A stretch of DNA of 6,153 bases from the NCBI GenBank assembly GCA_900544635.1, contig UQVV01000115.1, positions 1 to 6,153 on the forward strand. Direction: 5' to 3'. Shown here piece by piece: positions 1 through 5,580 of this stretch. The translations under genes and the position numbers were made by a program. Within the stretch, counting starts at the first letter, position 1. Every line of letters starts with the position of its first letter. The notes under the pieces were generated by a model. The model saw only the letters and a list, made by a program, of their open reading frames with translations. It had not been told where the DNA came from and did no database searches. Origin of the DNA: an uncultured Cloacibacillus sp. GTDB taxonomy: Bacteria; Synergistota; Synergistia; Synergistales; Synergistaceae.

Positions 1-34
1 GGATTTTTCGTATTCTGCGGAAGTTTCGTAATTC

Positions 35-1489
35 TTACTGCGCGGCGGCGGGCTTCTGCGCGGGCGCCGCAGCGGCGGACTGCTTCGCCTCCGCCTCGCA
101 CTCGGCCTTCTTTATCGCCCAGCGGAAACCCGCGACGTGAGCTCCGAAGGTCACGACCCACGACACAGGATAAGAGAGATAGACGACCGTGACAGTGTGG
201 AATGCGGGAATCTGGAAGAGCATATAAATCCAGACGAGCCTAAGCCCGCACGCGCCGAGCAGCGTGACGACCGTCGGCAGCACGGAGTAGCCGAGGCCGC
301 GCAGCGCGCCGACCATGCCGTCCATCAGGCCGCAGAGGAAATATGTCGCCGCGACGATGTGGAAGCGCGAGATGCCCGCCGCGATGACCTCCTCGCTCGG
401 CGAGTAGATGCGCAGCAGCGCGTGGCCGAAGATGACGCACGACATTCCGAGCACCACGCCGACGACCGTGCTGCACGCGAGCCCCGTCTTGAGTATGCGG
501 CGCACACGCTTCACGTTGCCGACGCCCATGTTCTGGCTCGTGAACGAGATGATGGCCTGGTAGAAGGAGTTCATTGCGAAGTAGACGAACTGCTCTATGT
601 TCTGCGCCGCGGAGTTGCCCGCCATCGTGACGGCGCCGAAGGTGTTTATCGACGACTGGATGACGACGTTCGAGAGTGAGAAGAGCACGCCCTGAATCCC
701 CGCGGGCACGCCTATCTTGAGAATCTTCACGAGCTTGTCGGCGTGGATGCGCGTCTCCGACGGCACGAAGCGTATGCCGCCGCTCTCGCGCATGAGGCAG
801 CGCACGACGAGCGCGGCCGAGACGCACTGCGATATGACCGTCGCGATCGCGACGCCCGCGACGTCGAGGTGCAGATTGATGACGAAGAAGAGGTTCAGCA
901 CGACGTTGATGACCCCGGCGACCGCGAGATAGAAGAGCGGACGGCGCGTGTCCCCGACCGCGCGCAGCACGGCGCTGCCGAAGTTGTATATCATCATCGG
1001 CGTCATGCCGAAGAAATATATGACGAGGTAGAGCGTCGCGAGGCCGAGCACCTCGGCGGGCGTCTGCATAATTATCAGGATTTTGCGCGCGAAGACGACG
1101 CCGACGAGCGTCAGGAAAATCCCGCTCGCGACGGCGAGGAACATCGAGGTGTGCACCGTCTCGGAGAGCGCCTTCTCCTCCTTCGCGCCGTAGTAGCGCG
1201 CGGCGAGGACGTTCGTCCCTATCGAGACGCCGATGAAGAGGTTCGTCAGCAGCCCTATGAGCGCCGTGTTCGAGCCGACCGCCGCGAGCGAGTTGTCCCC
1301 CGCGTAGCGTCCGACGACGATGATGTCCGCGGCGTTGAAGAGCAGCTGCAGAATGCTCGTGAGCATTACGGGAATGGCGAAGAGCAGCATTTTAGGCATT
1401 ATGCGCCCGCTGCACATGTTGATGGTGTATTTGCGCCGGCTGTTTTTATTCTGGTGAATCGACCTGGCCCGTCCTCTGAACAGCAGCAT
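35..1489 (-). CDS. MATE-family multidrug/metabolite efflux transporter
   Basis: Predicted inner-membrane antiporter of 484 residues that would export drugs or metabolites using a Na+ or H+ gradient; the substrate cannot be read from sequence. The protein is strongly hydrophobic, with about 12 membrane segments in two halves. Family hallmarks are the first helix ending in NAADIIVVGRYAG (about 52-64), the loop AVLRAVGDTRRP in the first half, and a matching LRGLGYSVLPT segment in the second half. ATG at 1489 is chosen because GGGAG lies 8 nt upstream (1498-1502). The family-typical start would be Met25 (1415-1417), which has no clear ribosome-binding site, so about 24 basic residues are extra at the N-terminus. 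The C-terminal tail is low-complexity and alanine-rich. It lies downstream of the YitT-family gene on the same strand and has its own candidate promoter. MATE family is near certain; the subfamily (MepA/DinF/NorM-like) is not resolved. Confidence 0.93.
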   Translation of the reverse strand: MLLFRGRARSIHQNKNSRRKYTINMCSGRIMPKMLLFAIPVMLTSILQLLFNAADIIVVGRYAGDNSLAAVGSNTALIGLLTNLFIGVSIGTNVLAARYYGAKEEKALSETVHTSMFLAVASGIFLTLVGVVFARKILIIMQTPAEVLGLATLYLVIYFFGMTPMMIYNFGSAVLRAVGDTRRPLFYLAVAGVINVVLNLFFVINLHLDVAGVAIATVISQCVSAALVVRCLMRESGGIRFVPSETRIHADKLVKILKIGVPAGIQGVLFSLSNVVIQSSINTFGAVTMAGNSAAQNIEQFVYFAMNSFYQAIISFTSQNMGVGNVKRVRRILKTGLACSTVVGVVLGMSCVIFGHALLRIYSPSEEVIAAGISRFHIVAATYFLCGLMDGMVGALRGLGYSVLPTVVTLLGACGLRLVWIYMLFQIPAFHTVTVVYLSYPVSWVVTFGAHVAGFRWAIKKAECEAEAKQSAAAAPAQKPAAAQ

Positions 1490-1505
1490 TTTACCCGCTC
1501 CCGAT

Positions 1506-1546
1506 AAAAAAATTTTTTCGCCCGATGCGCGCGCGCACTGGGCGAA
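1506..1546 (-). terminator. Hairpin plus A/T tract; possible terminator of the YitT-family gene or MATE leader hairpin
   Basis: On the minus strand TTCGCCC (1546-1540) pairs with GGGCGAA (1523-1517), and an inner GCG/CGC helix extends it through the alternating GC stretch. The stem is followed by AAAA and then seven T (1512-1506). It lies 72 nt past the YitT-family stop and could end that transcript. The T tract is offset from the stem by four A, which weakens the call. It also falls in the 5' leader of the MATE gene, about 28 nt before its start codon. Confidence 0.4.
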
Positions 1547-1549
1547 GGT

Positions 1550-1577
1550 ATTCTAACACCTTAAAGTTTTTTTGCAA
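1550..1577 (-). promoter_or_regulatory. Candidate sigma-70 promoter for the MATE gene
   Basis: Reading the minus strand, TTGCAA (1577-1572, 4/6 to TTGACA) and TAGAAT (1555-1550, 5/6 to TATAAT) are separated by 16 nt. The promoter lies in the 128-bp gap between the YitT-family and MATE genes. Transcription would begin near 1543, inside the hairpin described separately. The match was made by eye. Confidence 0.45.
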
Positions 1578-1617
1578 GCTTCTGCGGATTTTTGTTAAAT
1601 TTCCTTTACCGTGCGCG

Positions 1618-2277
1618 TTACGCCTCCGCGCCCTCGCGGCACGCGCCGCGGCTCTGTATGAAATCTATCAGGAACGACGAGACCGTGACCGTGACGAGCG
1701 AGAAGACGATGCGGCTCACGGGAATGTACGAGAGCGAGAGCACGAGCACCGTGATGTCGGTCAGCAGGTACGCGCGCGCGATGCGCCATTTCGTCAGGTG
1801 AGCTATCGTGAGCGCGAGCGCGTCGTCGCCGCCGCACGAGCCGCCGCCGCGTATGACGAAGCCGACGCCGGTGCCTACGAAGAGGCCGCCGAGCAGCGCG
1901 GCGATAAGCGGCGAGCCGGAGAGGTTCGGAAGAAGCGGCGGGAACTGTTCCCATATACGGAAGAGCACCGTGAGGCTCGCCGTGCTTGCGACGGAGAGAC
2001 AGAGGAAGCGTCCGCCGAGGAACCTGAAGGCGAAGAGATAGCAGGCCGCGTCGAGCACGGGCGTCGCTATCGACGGCGAGAGACCGAGCCAGCGGTTCGC
2101 GAGCAGAATCAGGCCGATGACGCCGCCCTCCGTTATGCCGGACTGCTGGTGGATGTTGTAGACTCCGAAGGACGATATCGCCGTCCCCACCACGATGAAT
2201 GCGGCCTGGCGCAGCGACACCGACGCCGCGTAAGCGCGCAGAGCTTTTGAAATTCGAGCTATGTTCGTCATGAACAT
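1618..2277 (-). CDS. YitT-family (DUF161) integral membrane protein, without a DUF2179 domain
   Basis: Predicted membrane protein of 219 residues with about six hydrophobic helices (roughly 24-42, 50-62, 72-87, 91-107, 123-142, 170-207 as two). YitT-family signatures are the glycine-rich ITEGGVIGLILL (about 48-59) and the VIRGGGSCGGDDALAL segment (about 141-156). Many members continue into a soluble DUF2179 domain. This one stops about ten residues after the last helix, so it is a membrane-only form. The frame is open to an upstream ATG at 2316, but ATG at 2277 is preferred. It has AGGGGGT 7 nt upstream (2285-2291), and the upstream ATG lies inside the promoter. The molecular function of the family is not established. 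It is divergent from the MerR-type gene, with promoters overlapping, and precedes the MATE gene on the same strand. Confidence 0.85.
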   Translation of the reverse strand: MFMTNIARISKALRAYAASVSLRQAAFIVVGTAISSFGVYNIHQQSGITEGGVIGLILLANRWLGLSPSIATPVLDAACYLFAFRFLGGRFLCLSVASTASLTVLFRIWEQFPPLLPNLSGSPLIAALLGGLFVGTGVGFVIRGGGSCGGDDALALTIAHLTKWRIARAYLLTDITVLVLSLSYIPVSRIVFSLVTVTVSSFLIDFIQSRGACREGAEA

Positions 2278-2278
2278 C

Positions 2279-2307
2279 TTAACTACCCCCTGTGAGGATA
2301 ATATAAA
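2279..2307 (+). promoter_or_regulatory. Candidate promoter for the MerR-family gene
   Basis: TTAACT (2279-2284, 4/6) and TATAAA (2302-2307, 5/6) are 17 nt apart, giving a start near 2314 and a leader of about 45 nt before the ATG at 2359. It overlaps the divergent yitT-side promoter, so one bound regulator could affect both. A second possible -10, CATAAT at 2314-2319, has no matching -35. Confidence 0.35.
2285..2291 (-). promoter_or_regulatory. Shine-Dalgarno site fixing the YitT-family start
   Basis: AGGGGGT on the minus strand differs from AGGAGGT at one base and sits 7 nt before the ATG at 2277. The alternative ATG at 2316 has no such site, so the shorter protein is chosen. Confidence 0.7.
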
Positions 2308-2330
2308 CTCTGGCATAATACTAAGGTCAA
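2300..2330 (-). promoter_or_regulatory. Candidate MerR-type promoter with 19-bp spacer for the YitT-family gene
   Basis: Minus-strand TTGACC (2330-2325, 5/6) and TATATT (2305-2300, 5/6) are separated by 19 nt, longer than the usual 17. An over-long 19-20 bp spacer is the hallmark of promoters activated by MerR-family proteins, which twist the DNA to realign the boxes. An imperfect dyad (2307-2327, centre 2317, 6 of 10 symmetric positions paired) lies over the spacer. A shifted -10 (TTTATA, 2307-2302) would give a 17-nt spacer, so the assignment is not unique. Confidence 0.45.
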
Positions 2331-2358
2331 GCGAAGAATTTCTGCGGAGGGCGAGAAG

Positions 2359-3204
2359 ATGAAGGATTATTACAAAATCAGCGAAATCTCAAAGCTCTAC
2401 GGCATAGGCGCGGACTCCTTGCGCTATTACGAGCGCGCGGGAATCATAACGCCTAAGCGCGGCGAGAACGGCTACCGACTCTACGGCCTCAAGGACATAT
2501 ACAAGCTGAGCGTGCTGCGCGACCTGATGGCGCTCGACTTTTCCGTCGCGCAGGCGAAGGAGTACCTCGACGGGCAGAACGTAGGCAAGACGCTCGCGCT
2601 TCTGCGGCGCGAGAGCGGAATACTGTCGGAGCGGCTGCGCGAGCTCGCGCAGAAAAAAGAGCTGATAGAGGAACGCATCGCCGTGCTCTCTGCGGCGCGG
2701 ACGATAAGGGCGGGCGAGGCGACGGTCAAGAATCTGCCGGAGCGCAGCTGCGTCAGGATAAGCGAGCGCATAACGCGCGACGAGGAGATGGACTTCGTTA
2801 TAAAGAAGCTGCACATGAAGCACGCGGACAAGATACGCGACCTCGGCAATCAGACGATAGGGGCGTTCTTTTCGTCAGAAGCTCTCGCAGAGGGGCGCGC
2901 GAACGTCTACGACTCCGTATTCTTCGTCCTCGACGAGCCGTGCGCCGGCGGCTTCACGCTGCCTGCGGGAGAATATCTCTCGTACTTCTATCGCGGCGGC
3001 TACGCGCAGAACGCCGCGCGGCTGCGCGAGCTCGCGGACTGCGCGGCGGCGCTGGGATTTCGCGCCGCGGGCGAGCCGTTCGAGCTCTACGAGATAGACA
3101 ACAGGGACACGATGCTCGAGGAGGAGTTCCTCACCGAGATACAGATGCGCGTGGAGCGCACCGCGCCGGATAAAATTCAGGAGAATTCGTCAGTTGAAGG
3201 CTGA
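2359..3204 (+). CDS. MerR-family transcriptional regulator with GyrI/BmrR-like effector domain
   Basis: DNA-binding regulator of 281 residues. Residues 4-70 form the winged helix-turn-helix, with the hallmark LRYYERAGII (21-30) and GYRLY (38-42) of the wing. A helical stretch at about 75-113 is the dimerising coiled coil. Residues 125-268 resemble the BmrR/GyrI-like ligand-binding domain, including FELYEIDNRD (241-250) and TEIQMRV (259-265) near the end. BmrR-type members sense hydrophobic cationic compounds and activate exporter genes; the ligand here is unknown. ATG at 2359 has GGAGGG 7 nt upstream (2346-2351). It is divergent from the YitT-family gene with overlapping promoters, and the MATE gene lies beyond, so both are candidate targets. 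Its last 15 bp overlap the end of the converging DUF501 gene. Confidence 0.93.
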   Translation: MKDYYKISEISKLYGIGADSLRYYERAGIITPKRGENGYRLYGLKDIYKLSVLRDLMALDFSVAQAKEYLDGQNVGKTLALLRRESGILSERLRELAQKKELIEERIAVLSAARTIRAGEATVKNLPERSCVRISERITRDEEMDFVIKKLHMKHADKIRDLGNQTIGAFFSSEALAEGRANVYDSVFFVLDEPCAGGFTLPAGEYLSYFYRGGYAQNAARLRELADCAAALGFRAAGEPFELYEIDNRDTMLEEEFLTEIQMRVERTAPDKIQENSSVEG

Positions 3205-3789
3205 GCAGGAACCCGTCGAGCATTCAAGCGGGCCTATCTCGGCTTCGAGCCACGCCGCCGCTGGATGAGCGCCCATGCCGAGCCACGCGGCCGTCTGGAG
3301 GTGCAGGCATTTCGGCGCGCAGCATCCGCCGGAGTAGTTTATGCCGCCTACGCCGCTCTCTGCTAGGACTGCGAGCATCGCTGGATTTTCGCGTTCGAGC
3401 GCGCGTTTCGCCTCGTCCGAAATCAGCGAGAAGCGCAGCGCTGCGTAACCGGCGTGGTAGCGCGCTATCTCGTCTGGCATAGAAGAGAAAAGCTTTTCAA
3501 GCTCCGCTATTTTCTGCATTGATTCGAGCTCGCCGCAGCGCCGTTTGAGGAACGGGCAGGTGAGCCAGAAGAGGGTCGGGAACGGCTTCATGGCGCGCGA
3601 GAGCGGCGCGGAGACGACGACCTGCGGGAAGCCGAAGCGGCAGCGCCGCGCGACGGCGAGGACGCCGGCTTCGCCGAAGGCGCGTCCCTTGTTCTGCGCG
3701 GCGAGCGCCGAGGCGTCGCCCTCTTTCAGAGCGTTCCAAAAAGCCGGAGGAGAAATCCCCTCCGGCTTAAATTCAGCAGCTTCCGCCAA
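3190..3789 (-). CDS. DUF501-family protein, apparent TTG start
   Basis: Protein of 199 residues if begun at TTG (3789). Family marks are VARRCRFGFPQVV (46-58), FPTLFWLTCPFL (70-81), GVGGI (146-150) and KCLH (160-163), followed by a helix where most members have an NPVG-type motif (here HPAA). The biochemical role of DUF501 is unknown. In actinobacteria it sits near ftsB/divIC and ppx-type genes. The TTG is 2 nt after the S1 stop, with GGAAG 9 nt upstream, so translational coupling is plausible. There is no ATG before Met66, inside the conserved core. CTG at 3729 is a weaker alternative. A strong terminator hairpin covers codons 8-17. The C-terminus is unusually cysteine-rich (two Cys at 156-157, then 161, 190 and 195). 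The 3' end overlaps merR. Confidence 0.8.
   Translation of the reverse strand: MAEAAEFKPEGISPPAFWNALKEGDASALAAQNKGRAFGEAGVLAVARRCRFGFPQVVVSAPLSRAMKPFPTLFWLTCPFLKRRCGELESMQKIAELEKLFSSMPDEIARYHAGYAALRFSLISDEAKRALERENPAMLAVLAESGVGGINYSGGCCAPKCLHLQTAAWLGMGAHPAAAWLEAEIGPLECSTGSCSAFN
3738..3768 (-). terminator. Strong intrinsic terminator after the S1 gene, inside the DUF501 frame
   Basis: On the minus strand a perfect 10-bp stem, AAGCCGGAGG (3768-3759) with CCTCCGGCTT (3750-3741), encloses an 8-nt loop and runs into TTTTT (3742-3738). It starts 24 nt past the S1 stop, an ideal position for that gene's terminator. The same bases encode residues 8-17 of the DUF501 protein if it starts at TTG 3789. 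The plus-strand reading lacks a good T tract, so it works only for leftward transcription. Confidence 0.8.
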
Positions 3790-3791
3790 TG

Positions 3792-4214
3792 TTATCTTCT
3801 TCCCGAGAAGCTGTTGCCGCTGCGGCGCTTCGTGCCGCGCGGGTCTTTGCTCTTGCTGTTCAGGTCGGCGATCTTCTCGTCGCTGAACTTCATGAAGCCC
3901 GCGAGCTTCTTTTCAAAATCTTCCTCGCGGCGTGCCGGCGGGCGCACTTCTCTCACCTGCATGGCCTTGATGGACAGGTCGATACGTCCCTTGTCGTCGA
4001 TCTTGATGACCTTCGCCGTCACCTTCTGTCCCTGTTCGAGGACATCCTCGACCTTCTTCACGTAGTTGTGGGAGAGCTCGGAAATATGGACCATCGCCTT
4101 CTGTCCCGACTCAAGCCTTACAAAGGCTCCGTACGGCGCGATGTGCTCCACCGTTCCGCTGACCGTTTCTCCCACGCTTACCGCAGGCGCCGCTGCAGCC
4201 GTCTTTTCTGCCAT
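3792..4214 (-). CDS. S1-domain RNA-binding protein (YabR/GSP13-like)
   Basis: Small cytoplasmic protein of 140 residues. After an Ala-rich start, one S1 (OB-fold) RNA-binding domain spans about 13-85, with VGETVSGTVEHIAPYGAFV (14-32), the MVHISELS turn (41-48) and KIDDKGRIDLSIKAM (71-85). The C-terminal part FEKKLAGFMKFSDEKIADLN (100-119) followed by a basic Arg/Lys tail matches the layout of Firmicute YabR-type proteins often found near divIC. Such proteins bind RNA or ribosomes; the exact target is unknown. ATG at 4214 has GGAGGT 11 nt upstream. The DUF501 gene follows after 2 nt, with a terminator hairpin in between its first codons. The 115-bp gap to cheY upstream is AT-rich and probably holds its promoter, but no convincing one could be picked. 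Confidence 0.92.
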   Translation of the reverse strand: MAEKTAAAAPAVSVGETVSGTVEHIAPYGAFVRLESGQKAMVHISELSHNYVKKVEDVLEQGQKVTAKVIKIDDKGRIDLSIKAMQVREVRPPARREEDFEKKLAGFMKFSDEKIADLNSKSKDPRGTKRRSGNSFSGRR

Positions 4215-4329
4215 CTGTGGTTTTGACCTCCAAAAAATGTGTGTTAGATAAATGCCGACAAATCTATAACTCCGCCTTTTCAGGCTACAAGGCGAATTTT
4301 ATCATATTTTCGGCGTTTTGAGCCGTATT

Positions 4330-4695
4330 TCAGCGTTTCAGAGCGCGCTGCAAAGCTTCGTCCACGCGCTCGGACTGGAACGGCTTCAGAAAGAAGTCGC
4401 TCGTCCCGGCGCGCACCGCCTCGATGACGAGATTCTGCTGGTTCATCGCGCCGACGGTGACGATTTTCGCGTTCGGATGCGCCGCCTTTATCGCCTTGAG
4501 CGCCGCGATGCCGTCCATCTTCGGCATGCTGATGTCTATCGTCGCGACGTCCGGCAGCAGCTCGTTGTACATCTTGACGGCTTCGGCTCCGTCCTCGGCC
4601 TCGCCTATCACCTCGTAGCCGCATTTTACAAGGATGTCCTTCAATATCATACGCATGTGGACGGAGTCGTCCGCGATCATAACCCTCGCCTTCAT
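4330..4695 (-). CDS. cheY: CheY-like single-domain response regulator
   Basis: Receiver domain only, 121 residues, no output domain. It has the acidic pair Asp9-Asp10, the phospho-acceptor Asp54 in TIDISMPKMDG (52-62), and the conserved Lys104 in LKPF. The overall pattern (MRMILKDILVKCGYEV, AMNQQNLVIEAVRAG, KPFQSERV) closely follows Firmicute CheY, which binds the flagellar switch when phosphorylated by CheA. The position normally held by the switch Ser/Thr (SAM in Bacillus) is Gly82 here (codon GGC). A perfect AAGGAGGT (4705-4712) is 9 nt before the ATG, and codY ends 21 nt upstream, so the two are very probably cotranscribed. No chemotaxis kinase or flagellar gene is in the window, so a role other than chemotaxis remains possible. 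No clear terminator follows. Confidence 0.9.
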   Translation of the reverse strand: MKARVMIADDSVHMRMILKDILVKCGYEVIGEAEDGAEAVKMYNELLPDVATIDISMPKMDGIAALKAIKAAHPNAKIVTVGAMNQQNLVIEAVRAGTSDFFLKPFQSERVDEALQRALKR

Positions 4696-4716
4696 TGCAG
4701 CGAGACCTCCTTCCGG

Positions 4717-5550
4717 CTATTTTGCCGCTATGCCGAGCTCTTCGAGGAAGAGCGGGCTGAGCACCTTGATGTAGGTGCCCTTCATGCCGAGGCTGCGGCT
4801 TTCGATGATTCCCGCGCTGCCGAGCTTCCTCAGCGCGTTGACTATGACGCTCCTCGTGACGCCGACGCGGTCCGCGACCTTGCTCGCGACGACGACGCCC
4901 TCTGGGCCGCCGAGGTCCTCTATGATGTGGCGCACGGACTCGACCTCGGAGTACGAGAGCGCGCGCATCGCCATCTGAACGACGAGGCGTTCGCGTCCGC
5001 GCTCCTCTATCGACTTGCCCCTGTCGTTGAGTATTTCAAGGCCGACGACGGTCGAGAGATATTCCGCAAGGACGAGGTCGCGCGTGTCGAACGGGTAGCC
5101 GAAGCGTGCGAGTATCAGAGTCCCGAGCCTGTCGCCCGCGCCGTTGATCGGCACCATGACGACGTGCTTGTTGGAGTAGGCGCAGGGCTGGTCCGCGTAG
5201 GCGCAGAGGCCGTGGTCGGTGTGGTTGAGCACCGACTCGTGTATCTGGTTGACCTTCTCGACGTATCCTGGGGGCATAGCGCCGTTCATGAGTATCTCCG
5301 CCATCAGCGGGCAGTCGTACTCGCTCGTCCAGGCGTAGCCGAGTATGCGTCCGTCCTTGCTGATTATGTAGACGTTCGCGGCGGAGAGGTCGCACATGAG
5401 GCGCGCGAGCTTCGGATAGTCCGGGTTGCCGCGGTCCTTGCGCGCCTGGAGCACGCGGCTCACGACGCGCGTCTTCTCAAGAAGGTCCTGCATTGCCGCT
5501 TCGTCCGTTATCTTCGGGCGGTTCTCAAAAAGTTCCCTCGGTGTGTTCAT
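4717..5550 (-). CDS. codY: CodY global nutrient-responsive transcriptional regulator
   Basis: DNA-binding repressor/activator of 277 residues. In Firmicutes CodY senses branched-chain amino acids through an N-terminal GAF domain, and GTP. Residues 24-175 form the GAF-type domain, with the conserved RLGTLILARF (141-150) and LAEYLSTVVGLEIL (161-174). The C-terminal winged helix-turn-helix is almost identical to Bacillus CodY: ASKVADRVGVTRSVIVNALR (222-241) and SRSLGMKGTYIKVL (251-264). ATG at 5550 is chosen because AAGGAGG (5562-5568) lies 11 nt upstream. Met20 (5493) aligns with the Bacillus start and is the alternative, so about 19 residues are extra. The ligand pocket looks divergent: Leu82 aligns with Bacillus Arg61, which contacts the amino acid. 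It lies between a Xer recombinase gene (30 nt upstream) and cheY (21 nt downstream), probably in one operon. Confidence 0.96.
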   Translation of the reverse strand: MNTPRELFENRPKITDEAAMQDLLEKTRVVSRVLQARKDRGNPDYPKLARLMCDLSAANVYIISKDGRILGYAWTSEYDCPLMAEILMNGAMPPGYVEKVNQIHESVLNHTDHGLCAYADQPCAYSNKHVVMVPINGAGDRLGTLILARFGYPFDTRDLVLAEYLSTVVGLEILNDRGKSIEERGRERLVVQMAMRALSYSEVESVRHIIEDLGGPEGVVVASKVADRVGVTRSVIVNALRKLGSAGIIESRSLGMKGTYIKVLSPLFLEELGIAAK

Positions 5551-5561
5551 GAAAAAATCGT

Positions 5562-5568
5562 CCTCCTT
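5562..5568 (-). promoter_or_regulatory. Shine-Dalgarno site supporting the extended codY start
   Basis: AAGGAGG on the minus strand ends 11 nt before the ATG at 5550. No comparable site precedes Met20 (5493), the position equivalent to the Bacillus CodY start, so the N-terminally extended form is favoured. Confidence 0.65.
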
Positions 5569-5580
5569 GACTTATGCCTC

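Noticed and set aside
743..1507. Long plus-strand open frame opposite the MATE gene, and a similar one at 1525-2250 opposite the YitT-family gene
   Set aside because: Both are shadows of GC-rich membrane-protein genes with a charged, low-complexity composition and no family resemblance.
2278..2316. Upstream ATG at 2316 giving a 13-residue longer YitT-family protein
   Set aside because: It lacks a ribosome-binding site and lies inside the predicted promoter, while the ATG at 2277 has a near-perfect SD.
3247..3294. Near-repeated GAGCCACGC segments
   Set aside because: They encode two similar AAWL stretches in one helix of the DUF501 protein and are explained by coding.
4263..4290. Possible promoter TTGTAG-16-TATAGA for the S1 gene
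   Set aside because: The -35 matches only 3 of 6 and the -10 only 4 of 6, too weak to annotate even though a promoter is expected in this gap.
4273..4294. Hairpin CGCCTT/AAGGCG as terminator of the codY-cheY transcript
   Set aside because: The stem is short with a 10-nt loop and no U tract in the direction of cheY transcription; competing folds exist.
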